DNA of 64,000 nt, from positions 1 to 64,000 of the forward strand of contig CATOTB010000001.1 of the NCBI GenBank assembly GCA_951812945.1. The letters are read 5' to 3'. The notes beneath the pieces are model-generated. The model was given only the letters and a program-made list of their open reading frames with translations, ran no database searches and was not told the origin of the DNA. The translations under genes were made by a program, and so were the position numbers. This document shows, piece by piece, positions 27,040 to 35,777 of the stretch; positions within the stretch are counted from its first letter, which is position 1; each line of letters starts with the position of its first letter. Source of the stretch: Candidatus Dadabacteria bacterium (GTDB lineage: Bacteria > Desulfobacterota_D > UBA1144 > Nemesobacterales > Nemesobacteraceae).

Positions 27040-27276
27040 ATGGCTAAATGGGATAGAATAACTACAATAAAAGAGGCAGCGACAGAGGTTAGAGATGTAG
27101 ACTTTTCTCACAAAGGCATTACCGAGGCAGGAGCTAATTTCGAGATAAACGACGACATTGAATACATGAAGGAACAAATCTTAGATTTAGCATGGTATAT
27201 ACCATCAGGAGCGGTGTCTCGGGCCACAGAAACAGTGATTAGCTTCTTAGTAGAAGAAGCACTCAGAGGGGATTGA
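27040..27276 (+). CDS. Unknown passenger protein (78 aa)
   Basis: A strong AAGGAG ribosome site lies 8 bases before the ATG. The protein begins MAKWDRITTIKEAATEVRDV and ends SFLVEEALRGD. It is soluble, acidic and mostly helical. It ends 13 bases before the right inverted repeat. It forms a pair with the 50-residue gene. A control or immunity role for the restriction enzyme is possible but unsupported by motifs. Confidence 0.65.
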   Translation: MAKWDRITTIKEAATEVRDVDFSHKGITEAGANFEINDDIEYMKEQILDLAWYIPSGAVSRATETVISFLVEEALRGD

Positions 27277-27289
27277 CTTCTCCAAATCC

Positions 27290-27313
27290 TGTCAACTTAA
27301 AGGGATAATTCCC
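27290..27313. repeat. Right terminal inverted repeat of the IS1595-family element
   Basis: The 24 bases start TGTCAACTTAAAGGG and match the left end exactly in reverse complement. The duplication AATTTTTG follows immediately. Confidence 0.95.
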
Positions 27314-27321
27314 AATTTTTG
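27314..27321. repeat. Right target-site duplication AATTTTTG
   Basis: An exact copy of 22416-22423. It marks the end of the insertion. Confidence 0.9.
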
Positions 27322-27501
27322 CAATTAAAAAAATTTTACAGAATGTATGCGGGAGAAATAGCCAGGAAACTCGCCGTGCTTGTAGTAGCAAACTCATCCA
27401 GGCTTGCCCGTGAATCTAAAAGGTTTTTCAAGTTAAATTCCAAGCCTTTTTTTATTTACAATGGGATAGATATTGAACAGTATAGAAAAAGAAAGTTGTG
27501 A
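27322..27501 (+). pseudogene. Broken glycosyltransferase, 3' part
   Basis: The frame continues from the 5' part (QLKKFYRMYAGEIARKLAVL, then ANSSRLARESKRFF and PFFIYNGIDIEQYRKRKL), the hinge region where family 4 enzymes reach the P-NGID motif. It stops at 27499-27501, and the whole C-terminal donor-binding domain is missing. The next sequence is the truncated permease, so this gene was also cut by a deletion or recombination. Confidence 0.8.
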
Positions 27502-27516
27502 GACATTAAATCATGA

Positions 27517-28635
27517 GTGGATTTTAAACAAAGAAACACCGTTACCGGTGGGGCAAAAAACATGATAGAGGGCCAGCTCGCCTCCCTAGGTGCAAATTCC
27601 CTAGTGGTTAACAGCGGAAAAAGAACCAAGAGCGGAAAAACTGTCATCACTGGAAACGTAAAGCCGCTTACGGGAAAAGATGTTGAAGCGATAGGAGACA
27701 TAGAAGCAGTAAAATACGTCTCGGCGATATCGAACACTACAGCAAACGTGGTCTCCGGAAACAGAAACGTCTTCACTGCCGTGATCGGAGTCGATAAGGA
27801 CTTCATATTCATAAACGACTGGTTCCCCGAGCGGGGAACGTTCTTTAACGATCTTGACGTTAGGAAAACGGCCCTTGTGTGCGTTTTGGGTAAAACGGTA
27901 AAGGAGAATCTGTTCGGAAGCTCTGACCCAATCGGAAAAAACGTAAGGATCGGCAAGTACACCTACAGGGTTATCGGGGTCATGTCCCCCATAGGCCCCA
28001 CACCCAGCGGAAAAGACCAGGACGACATCGTGTTACTCCCTTATACCTCCGTTCAAAAAAGGCTTGTCGGTGTAAAGTCGCTTAACAGGATCACGGTTTT
28101 CGTAGACCCCGCCTACGATCTAGCGTACGCCCAAGCGGAGATAGAAAAAACCCTAAGAAGACAGCACGGGATAAAGGACGGGATGGATGATGACTTTTTC
28201 GTTAGAACCCAGCAAACGCAGATAAACACCATAAAGAACGTCTCGAGAATCCTTACCGTGCTTTTGGGAAGTATAGCGTCGATTTCGCTTGTGGTGGGAG
28301 GAATCGGTATAATGAACATAATGCTGGTTTCCGTTGGGGAGAGAACGAAGGAGATAGGGATCAGGCTCGCGGTGGGGGCGAAGGAAAAACACATGCTGGT
28401 TCAGTTCCTGATAGAATCAGTGCTTCTCTCCCTTGTAGGCGGGGCAATAGGAACTGCAGTCGGAATACTTGTCTCGAAGCTGGCCTCTGCCCTTACCGGG
28501 TGGCCGACCCAGATATCCGTGCTTGCGATACTGGTAGCTTTTCTGTTCTCGGCCCTCGTCGGAATTATTTTCGGAATATATTCGGCGAAAAAGGCAGCGC
28601 AGCTAAATCCCATAGAGGCCCTGAGATATGAGTAA
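27517..28635 (+). pseudogene. Truncated second MacB-like permease
   Basis: From TGGAKNM onward this frame is a close copy of the intact permease at 20115. The first 45 or so residues, with the membrane anchor, are absent and replaced by a junk start (GTG, VDFKQRNTV). Without the anchor the periplasmic domain cannot be placed properly, so loss of function is likely although the frame is open. The junction lies near 27540, 40 bases after the broken glycosyltransferase stops. Confidence 0.8.
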
Positions 28636-28683
28636 TGTCTTCTGGGCGCATGTCCCTGCGCAAAGCGAAAAAATCTTGGAACA

Positions 28684-30606
28684 ATGTGCGGCATAACAGG
28701 CATCTACAGTCCCGGAGCGACCGTCAGTGCAGCCGTGCTCTCGGCCATGACCAACACTCTCCGTCATAGGGGTCCCGACCACTCCGGCACCTACGTTAAC
28801 CCAAACGGGACTGTAGGCCTCGGACACACGAGGCTCTCGATCATAGATCTCTCGGAGAGGGGAAACCAGCCCATGGCAAATGACAGCGGCGGGGTACAGG
28901 TAAGTTACAACGGCGAGATATACAACTACCAGGAGATCAGGGAAGAACTTCGGCAAAAGGGCCACGTCTTCAAAACCAATTCCGACACCGAAGTGCTGAT
29001 CAGATCCTACGAGGAGTGGGGTATAGAGTGCCTGCATAAGTTCATAGGCATGTTCGCCCTTGCGATCTGGGACGAGCGGGAGAACAGGCTTTTTCTTGCT
29101 AGGGACCGCGTGGGAATAAAGCCGCTTTACTACTACAGGGAAAATGGGCTTTTCCTTTTCGGCTCGGAACTAAAGGCCATAATGGAACATCCAGGATTTC
29201 AGAAGAGAATCAACCCCGAGGGTCTAGCGCTTTTTCTAAGATACAACTACATAAGAAGCCCGTACACCATATTCGAAAACACTTTCAAGCTTGAGCCCGG
29301 CCATTACCTCTGCCTGCATGGTGGTCAGCTTGAAAAACACAGGTACTGGGACATAACGGAATCCTACAATGCAAAGCCCCATGCTTTCGGCGAAGAGGAA
29401 GCCCGCGAGATGCTTGAGGAAACAATACTTGACTCTCTTAAGTACAGGCTGGTTTCTGACGTGCCCGTCGGACTTTTCCTGAGTGGAGGCATAGATTCAA
29501 GCATAGTGGCGACGCTGCTTCAAAAAAACACCTCGACGCAACTTAAAACCTTCACCATAGGATTCGAGCAGGAAAAATACAACGAGGCAGAATGGGCGAA
29601 AAAACTTGCGGAACACCTCGGAACAGAACATGTGGAGTTCTACGTATCTGAAGACACGGCCTTTGAAACCGTGTACGACATCCCATCGATATATGACGAG
29701 CCTTTTGCGGACACCTCGTCAATACCAACATGCATGCTTTCCAAGCTTGCAAGGGATTACGTGAAGGTAGTGATGTCGGGAGACGGAGGAGATGAACTTT
29801 TTTGCGGATACAGCCACTATACGAAGTCCGTACGTCTAGCCAATGCCGTCGAGAAGATGCCCGATGCAGTTCGAAGAGGGTTTAGGGCCGCACTTTGCGG
29901 CCTCAGCGCCACTAGGTTCGAGTCTGCGGGGAAAACGCTTGGATGTTCTTGGATTACCGGGCGCACCAGAAACTACGAGAGAAACCGGGGGGCTCTGCTA
30001 GGCATAATGGATAACGACATGGCGGAGATGTATAGACGAAGGGTCGGAGCCTGGACTCCCGAAGACTTTGCAGGCATCTTCAGGGAAAACCGGAATTTTG
30101 ACGACAGGACGTTCGAGGCTGACTTCGCCGCTATACGCAGCGGGGAGCTTTGGACGCAGATGCTTTACGCGGATTTTAACGTCTGGCTGCCGGATGATAT
30201 ACTAACCAAGGTTGACAGGGCTTCAATGAGCACGGGTCTTGAAGCCAGGGAACCACTGCTTGATCATAGGGTCGTGGATCTCGCGGCGAGAATTCCTTTG
30301 GATCTCAAATATAAAAACGGGGAGCGTAAATATCTTCTAAAGAAAATACTCTCAAGACACATCCCCACAGATCTTTACCAACGCCCCAAAAAAGGATTTG
30401 CGAGCCCTGTGGATTCGTGGCTCAGAGGCAAACTGCGCCCCTTGGTGGAAAACTATCTCAGCCCTGAAGCGGTAAGGAAAAGCGGAGTGTTTGACCCGGG
30501 CGAAATATCTCGGTGGAAAAAAAGATTCTACGATTATTCCTCGACCGGAGCGCCTCGGATATGGAATCTGCTCATGTTTCAGATGTGGCATGAGAGGTGG
30601 CATTGA
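28684..30606 (+). CDS. asnB: Asparagine synthetase (glutamine-hydrolysing)
   Basis: The enzyme makes asparagine from aspartate, ATP and glutamine. It has the N-terminal nucleophile C2 (MCGITGIYSPG), RHRGPD, YNGEIYN and the synthetase PP-loop LSGGIDSS (about residue 265-272). At 640 residues it is the usual length for the bacterial AsnB/exopolysaccharide-locus group. It lies 48 bases after the truncated permease. In polysaccharide loci such enzymes often amidate a uronic acid or sugar amine; either role is possible. Confidence 0.93.
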   Translation: MCGITGIYSPGATVSAAVLSAMTNTLRHRGPDHSGTYVNPNGTVGLGHTRLSIIDLSERGNQPMANDSGGVQVSYNGEIYNYQEIREELRQKGHVFKTNSDTEVLIRSYEEWGIECLHKFIGMFALAIWDERENRLFLARDRVGIKPLYYYRENGLFLFGSELKAIMEHPGFQKRINPEGLALFLRYNYIRSPYTIFENTFKLEPGHYLCLHGGQLEKHRYWDITESYNAKPHAFGEEEAREMLEETILDSLKYRLVSDVPVGLFLSGGIDSSIVATLLQKNTSTQLKTFTIGFEQEKYNEAEWAKKLAEHLGTEHVEFYVSEDTAFETVYDIPSIYDEPFADTSSIPTCMLSKLARDYVKVVMSGDGGDELFCGYSHYTKSVRLANAVEKMPDAVRRGFRAALCGLSATRFESAGKTLGCSWITGRTRNYERNRGALLGIMDNDMAEMYRRRVGAWTPEDFAGIFRENRNFDDRTFEADFAAIRSGELWTQMLYADFNVWLPDDILTKVDRASMSTGLEAREPLLDHRVVDLAARIPLDLKYKNGERKYLLKKILSRHIPTDLYQRPKKGFASPVDSWLRGKLRPLVENYLSPEAVRKSGVFDPGEISRWKKRFYDYSSTGAPRIWNLLMFQMWHERWH

Positions 30607-30615
30607 AAAATGATT

Positions 30616-30649
30616 GGCCGTTGTAACCACAAGGCCGCGGAAGTTTTTT
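30616..30649 (+). terminator. Possible terminator hairpin after asnB
   Basis: GGCC-g-TTGT-aacc-ACAA-GGCC can form an 8-pair stem with one bulge (30616-30634), followed after a short gap by TTTTTT at 30644-30649. The gap before the T-run weakens the call. Confidence 0.35.
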
Positions 30650-30790
30650 GACGCAACCACCTGCCACCCATCTTGAATTCATATCGTTCGGGTGTTATGT
30701 TCTGCGTGATTTTGATCCTGATCCTGCTAACAAAAAAGCCAGCGTCAGCCTCGGCATAACTGCTAAGAACAAGATCATTCTTACGGGTTT

Positions 30791-31972
30791 ATGAAAGTTC
30801 TTCTCTACACTCATGAATTTCCGCCGTTTCAAGGCGGACTCGCAACAACAAGCTACAAGCTCGCAAAAGGATTCCAAAAAGCCGGGATAGATACTACGGT
30901 CCTAGCCCCAACCTATTCAAAAACAGACAGTATCGCGGATAGAGATTTCGATTTTACGATCAGCAGAATGGGAATCCTGAGCAAAAACCATGGAGTTCCA
31001 TCCCCCGTCAGAGAGATCACGGGGTTGCTTTCACTCTCAAGATACCTGTCCACGCACACACCCGACGTACTTCTGCTCATCACAAGAGAAGCCCATCTCG
31101 TGGGAGGCATCGGTCTCGATCCGCGCAAATACAAAATCATCGTGAGGGCCGCGGGCTATGAGGCAAACAGATTTCTCCTCGGTAAGAAATGGAAAAACAG
31201 ACTGCAAGGATTAATCATGAAAAGGCTCTACAGGCAAGCCTATAAGGTCATAGGTCCAAGCAATTCCACGAAACGGCTGTTCGCGGAGTCGGGGATCCCG
31301 GATGAGAAACTAGAGGTAATACATAACGGTATAAGCAGAAATCTGATTCTGCGTGAAGTCGACCGCACGGAAACACAACGATTCAGAAAAAAGTACGGTG
31401 TGGCAAACTCAGAGAAAATAATCCTGACCGTATCGAGGTTAGTCCAAGGAAAAGGACAGGATAAGGTTATAGAGGCTCTCTTCGAAATCAGAAAGAAGTA
31501 TGAGAATTTCAAATACATTATCGCGGGTGAGGGAAGCTACGAAAAAGCGTTAAGGGAACTGGTAAAAAGCAGACGGCTAGAGGACAAAGTTGTTTTCACC
31601 GGGCCCGTGCCCCATGAAGAAGTATGGAGTTTTTACGATTCATGCGATGTTTTTGCCATGGTCAACAGAACGATCTCAAGCAAGGAGAACATTGAAGGAC
31701 TCCCGAATGTCCTAATCGAGGCTGCCTCAAGGGGCAAGCCCATAATCACGGGTACCGACGGCGGGTCGGGGGAGGCGGTCGAACACGGGGTGAGCGGCTA
31801 CATCACTGACGGAAACGATATCGGGCGAATTGCTCAGCATCTAATTGAACTTATCTCGGATGAGAACAAGAGCAGGGAATTCGGAGCTAAGGGAAAACAG
31901 AAGATGCTTGACGAATTCACCGAGGAAGGAATGATCAAAAGTTATCTTGATGTAATCGGTTGCCGTGTGTGA
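30791..31972 (+). CDS. Family 4 glycosyltransferase
   Basis: This 393-residue glycosyltransferase begins with a glycine-rich acceptor loop (HEFPPFQGGLATTSYKLAKG). The donor half has HNGISRNL, TVSRLVQGKGQDKVIEA, IAGEGSYEKAL and the EX7E motif ENIEGLPNVLIEAASRGKP. All hallmarks of a retaining GT-B enzyme are present. The remnant at 33865-33963 copies its last 33 codons. It is part of the surface-polysaccharide locus and convergent with the next gene. Confidence 0.9.
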   Translation: MKVLLYTHEFPPFQGGLATTSYKLAKGFQKAGIDTTVLAPTYSKTDSIADRDFDFTISRMGILSKNHGVPSPVREITGLLSLSRYLSTHTPDVLLLITREAHLVGGIGLDPRKYKIIVRAAGYEANRFLLGKKWKNRLQGLIMKRLYRQAYKVIGPSNSTKRLFAESGIPDEKLEVIHNGISRNLILREVDRTETQRFRKKYGVANSEKIILTVSRLVQGKGQDKVIEALFEIRKKYENFKYIIAGEGSYEKALRELVKSRRLEDKVVFTGPVPHEEVWSFYDSCDVFAMVNRTISSKENIEGLPNVLIEAASRGKPIITGTDGGSGEAVEHGVSGYITDGNDIGRIAQHLIELISDENKSREFGAKGKQKMLDEFTEEGMIKSYLDVIGCRV

Positions 31973-31997
31973 AGCGGTCCCTGCCTGGTGTTAGAGA

Positions 31998-33719
31998 TCA
32001 CGCGTATTTCATTCCCCAAATCTTAAAAACCATCAGAGCAAACAATTTCCGGGTCTGGTCGGAATGGGGATTTTTGTTGAGCTTAATAAGCCTCTCAATG
32101 TACTGCCTGTTAAAAAACTCATCATCTCCGTCTAGCAGAACTTCAGCCGCGAATCCCTTCCATTCGTTTCGAAGCCACCCCGATAACGGAGGATTAAAGC
32201 CGCGTTTTCTTTCAAGAGGCAACTCGGGAGGCAAATATTTTTCCGCAAGCCTCTTTAAAATGTATTTTGTCGTATCTCCCTTGAGCTTCAAGTTCGCAGG
32301 CACTTTGCCCAGCGCAAACTCTATCATGTTCGTGTCTAGAAAAGGAGTCCTAACCCGAAGATCCAGATGTCCGCTCAGGCTGGAAATCTTATACAGGATG
32401 TCGTCCGGGTCTGATTTATACGTAAAAAACCCCATTTTGCCACCGAAAGTCCCGTGGTAGGATTCAAAGACCGAAGCGGCGTATTGCTCCGGCTTACAAA
32501 GGTTTCCCCCAAGCTCTTCAAGCACCCATGGTTTAAACAGTTTCCTTCTCATAACATCGCTAAATACAGTGTTTCGCCGCAGGAAGAACTGCTCTGACGT
32601 AAGGTTCTCAAGAAAAGCCCTAAGCCCGTGTTCCTCGGGGAACAGGCTGGCAGTTTTACCCTTCAGGTACTTAAGGGCACGGGGCACCGCACTCATGATC
32701 GCCAGATGCTTCGAGGAGAAACGGTGAGTTCTGAACCCAAGAAAAAGTCCGTCCGCCCCATCTCCCGAGAGGACCGAATTCACTGTTACTCCGGCAAGTT
32801 CTAAAGCGTGGGAGGTAGGGATTATTGACGGGTCGGCCAAGGGTTGGTGAAATCTTGAAACGCAGTCAAGAAAATGGTCTCTCTCCGGTTCTATTAGCAG
32901 CTCGTGGTGATCTGTCCCGAAGCAATCTGACACTATCTTGGAATACCGCTTTTCATCATAGTTTCTATCCGAATATCCCACGACAAAAGTTTGAACGGGT
33001 CGAGAGGAAAGCTTGCTCATAAACGCCACTATAAGGCTTGAATCAAGCCCACCGCTTAGAAAAGCACCGGGGGCGGTCAAGCCACTTGTTCTTAACCTGA
33101 CGGCCTCGGTAAAAAGCACCTCAAGCTCCAGAAAAATTTCTTCTTCGTCGCTTGCCTCAGGCTCCTTCAAGGGCGGTTCCCAGTATTTTGTCTCGCACAG
33201 ACCGCCGGAATTCATGTCATAGGAAACAAAGCTTCCCGGAAGCACCCTGCACACATTTTTAAATATGGTTTTATCTTCTGGAATGTATCTTAACGCCAGA
33301 TAGTAGTTTAAGGCGACAAGATCGATTTCCCTCGAAAATCCTTTTGATTTTACGATTTCGCTTAAATCGGATGAGAAAATGAATCTGCTATCGAGATCGC
33401 AATAATATAAGGGAACCCGTCCGACCTGATCTCTTGCGAGGATCAGTTTTCCTTTCGTTTTATCGAATACATAAAACGCAAACGCTCCGTTAAACTCCTG
33501 GAAACACTTGTCCCCCCATTGCCTGTAAGCGTCAGCCAAAAGTTCGTTATCGCCCCCTGTTGATTCGCACCCATATCTCCTAAGTTTGTCTCTAATCTCC
33601 CGCGAGTTATGGATTTCTCCTTCACACTCCGCCAGAACCGTTGCTCCAGAATCTTTGAGAAGCGGAATTTCAGTTAAATCCGACCTTTCTCCTCGATAAA
33701 TTTCATGTGTAAAGCTCAT
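31998..33719 (-). CDS. Asparagine-synthetase-like enzyme lacking the glutaminase nucleophile
   Basis: This 573-residue protein keeps the synthetase half: PP-loop LSGGLDSS (about residue 221), SGDGADGLFLG and the RTPFLD segment. The N-terminal glutaminase domain is degenerate: the protein starts MSFTHEIYRGERSDLTEIP, not MCGI, and the RHRGPD segment is absent, though AECEGEIHN still matches YNGEIYN. Without Cys2 it cannot hydrolyse glutamine in the usual way, so it may use ammonia or another nucleophile, as beta-lactam-synthetase-like relatives do. The ATG is the only sensible start. It is flanked by a glycosyltransferase and a remnant of its 3' end. Confidence 0.85.
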   Translation of the reverse strand: MSFTHEIYRGERSDLTEIPLLKDSGATVLAECEGEIHNSREIRDKLRRYGCESTGGDNELLADAYRQWGDKCFQEFNGAFAFYVFDKTKGKLILARDQVGRVPLYYCDLDSRFIFSSDLSEIVKSKGFSREIDLVALNYYLALRYIPEDKTIFKNVCRVLPGSFVSYDMNSGGLCETKYWEPPLKEPEASDEEEIFLELEVLFTEAVRLRTSGLTAPGAFLSGGLDSSLIVAFMSKLSSRPVQTFVVGYSDRNYDEKRYSKIVSDCFGTDHHELLIEPERDHFLDCVSRFHQPLADPSIIPTSHALELAGVTVNSVLSGDGADGLFLGFRTHRFSSKHLAIMSAVPRALKYLKGKTASLFPEEHGLRAFLENLTSEQFFLRRNTVFSDVMRRKLFKPWVLEELGGNLCKPEQYAASVFESYHGTFGGKMGFFTYKSDPDDILYKISSLSGHLDLRVRTPFLDTNMIEFALGKVPANLKLKGDTTKYILKRLAEKYLPPELPLERKRGFNPPLSGWLRNEWKGFAAEVLLDGDDEFFNRQYIERLIKLNKNPHSDQTRKLFALMVFKIWGMKYA

Positions 33720-33864
33720 TTAATATCCTTTTCAGTTTCCGGGGGTAACCAGAGAATCTAATTTTAGACAACTTTGAGAACAGATCGAAAAGAGCAGGTC
33801 TTGGCAATGTTCCCGTCATTTCTTTAGTCCATAATCAGAAAATTACATAATAAACGATACCCTC

Positions 33865-33963
33865 AAATTCGGGAGCAAGGGAAAACGAAAAATACTTGAG
33901 GAGTTCACCGAGGAAAAAATGATCGAGAGATATCTTGAAGTAATCGGCTGCAGGGCGCGATGA
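33865..33963 (+). pseudogene. Dead copy of the glycosyltransferase C-terminus
   Basis: The 33 codons read KFGSKGKRKILEEFTEE and on to YLEVIGCRAR. They align with the last codons of the gene at 30791-31972 (FGAKGKQKMLDEFTEE, LDVIGCRV). The asparagine-synthetase-like gene lies between the two copies, so it is bracketed by a diverged direct repeat. Confidence 0.75.
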
Positions 33964-33980
33964 GAATCCGCCCCGGGCAC

Positions 33981-35291
33981 TCACCCCAGATACATGCGGC
34001 TAAACTTCCGCGCTAGGTAGACAGCCACTAGGGAATGCACAAATTCAACTACAAGGTAGGCGACGCCAGCGCCTAAATACGAATACCTGGGAACCAGCAC
34101 AAGTAGCAATCCGACATATGTAAACACCTTGAACGTGCTGACGGCGGTTCTAAGTCCCGGCCTTCCGATAGATAAAAGAAGCGGCGTAAGCCAGAATGTC
34201 CCGCCCGCAAACAAAACTGCCACGGCAAGCACTCTCATCGTATTAGAGGCCGCCACGTACTGGTCGCCGAAAATCAGCCCTATCAGTTGTTCCGCCAACA
34301 GAAGCACTACGATCAGGACCGGAATTATCAGTTTAAGAAGGGTCCTAGCGGAGAATTTCAGGATCTCTGCGAATCTGTCGTAAAGCTTTGATGTTGAAAA
34401 ACTAACGAGCCTCGGGAAAATGGCCTCGTACAGGGGATCCGTGATCCTGTTAACCACTTTGATCACAGCACGGGCGATTTTGTAAAGACCCGCCGCACCG
34501 CTTCCGAAGAAGTAACCTAGGATCAAAACGGCAACCTTTCCCTCGTTGACTATAGTAAGCGTTGCGTTAAAGCTCGTGTTAAGAAGAAACCAGCTTATCT
34601 CCCTCATCCTGCCGGAGATAAGCCCCACTTTCGAGGAGAACCAAGTGTGAAGTCCTTTGTCCCTGAGAACTCTGTTCACCACTATCTGGGTAAGCACGAA
34701 CTCAAAGAAGGAAACCGCCACATAGGCAATCAGCACACCCCTTATTCCGTAACCTAGATACAGGGCCGCAAGCACGGAACCAAGCTTGAAAACCGCTTTT
34801 GTCGACTGCACGAAAACTATCGTCTTGAACCGGTCAAACACCCTGAAAAGCGCCTCCGACGTGGTGTTGACGCTTGCAACTATGAGTGTCAGGGAGAAGA
34901 TCAGAACCAGATCGAAGCCGTCCTGAGATTTTATGAATACGTCGTTGGCCACCCCGGCAAGCAGGAGACAGACCCCGAAAGCCAGCAGTCCCGCCGCGGC
35001 ATCGACCATGTAGGAGAACTTTATCATGGATAAGGCGTGTTCCGATTCTTTTTTCTCGAGGAACTCGCCCACGTATTTAACGACGGACTCCCAGACCCTG
35101 AAATCCACGAGCGAACTTACGATCTTAACATAGGCTATAACAATGGTAAGTAGGCCGAAGAGCTCAACTCCCAGCACTCTCGCAAGGACGATCATTTCAA
35201 TGACATTGGCAGCAGAAGGAACGGACTTGGCAACAACAAGCCAGGAAACGTTCTTTATGAATTGTCTTTTCTCAGCTCTGAATTCACTCAT
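33981..35291 (-). CDS. Wzx-type oligosaccharide flippase
   Basis: This is a multi-pass membrane protein of about 436 residues with roughly twelve to fourteen spans, of the polysaccharide-transport MOP superfamily (PST/RfbX). The N-terminus KNVSWLVVAKSVPSAANVI and the following ARVLGVELFGLLTIVIAYV are typical. It would flip lipid-linked repeat units across the inner membrane. The ATG at 35291 is preferred; a GTG at 35312 is also in frame. Gene symbol wzx would fit the function but not a defined serotype locus. Confidence 0.88.
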   Translation of the reverse strand: MSEFRAEKRQFIKNVSWLVVAKSVPSAANVIEMIVLARVLGVELFGLLTIVIAYVKIVSSLVDFRVWESVVKYVGEFLEKKESEHALSMIKFSYMVDAAAGLLAFGVCLLLAGVANDVFIKSQDGFDLVLIFSLTLIVASVNTTSEALFRVFDRFKTIVFVQSTKAVFKLGSVLAALYLGYGIRGVLIAYVAVSFFEFVLTQIVVNRVLRDKGLHTWFSSKVGLISGRMREISWFLLNTSFNATLTIVNEGKVAVLILGYFFGSGAAGLYKIARAVIKVVNRITDPLYEAIFPRLVSFSTSKLYDRFAEILKFSARTLLKLIIPVLIVVLLLAEQLIGLIFGDQYVAASNTMRVLAVAVLFAGGTFWLTPLLLSIGRPGLRTAVSTFKVFTYVGLLLVLVPRYSYLGAGVAYLVVEFVHSLVAVYLARKFSRMYLG

Positions 35292-35777
35292 GTTCCGGGA
35301 ATGCGAAAGCACTTTCCGTTATCGGCGTGCAGCAGACAGATAAACCGCCCTACCACCGTTTTGGGCTCTTTGAGGATTTCGACTTCCGCTTTTAAAACCA
35401 ACGCCAGTCGCCCGGATAGTTTTTTCGTCTTTACCAAAAATGTTTCCGCAATCTTAAAGCCGTCTTGCATAATAGAAGAAGCAAAGCAATAGTAAACCTG
35501 ACCCAGTACATCTCCATCAAGCGCGAAGCGACGTTAGGGGAAGAGAAAGTGCTGCTGTTTTAAAAATCCCGCGGCGAGAACTCCCTTCGAATCAGCGTCC
35601 CCCTACATAGTAAATTCTTTTTTCAACTGTGACCTTTCAAACACTTGTTGCAGAGTAATGAGTACTTCCGTATTGCGTATCACGTTTCTTCCTGCAAAGA
35701 TATAATGGAATGGTATCGGATGTTTCCGCAAATCTTAACTCTGGAGTTCCCTGAAACTGAATAACCGGGCGATCGAG
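35292..35777. other. Intergenic region without a supported gene
   Basis: This gap separates the divergent flippase and methyltransferase. A 60-codon minus-strand frame (35288-35470, MQDGFKIAETFLVKTKKLSG) is open but has no partner or recognised family. No strong promoter or hairpin was seen. Confidence 0.4.

Larger units (their letters stand above)
22424..27313 (+). mobile_element. IS1595-family element carrying a type IIG restriction gene (4,890 bp)
   Basis: Both ends carry a perfect 24-base inverted repeat, flanked by a perfect 8-base direct duplication. Inside, in order, are an IS1595-type transposase, a type IIG restriction-modification gene and two small unknown genes, all on the plus strand. 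The element splits a glycosyltransferase gene in frame. The cargo is more AT-rich than the flanks. Removing the element and one duplication restores the host reading frame, which proves the boundaries. IS1595 relatives with passenger genes are known; a restriction enzyme fused to the transposase transcript is less usual. Confidence 0.93.

Noticed and set aside
35288-35470. 60-codon minus-strand open frame upstream of the flippase
   Set aside because: Open but without ribosome site, family or conserved motif; kept only as a note in the intergenic entry.
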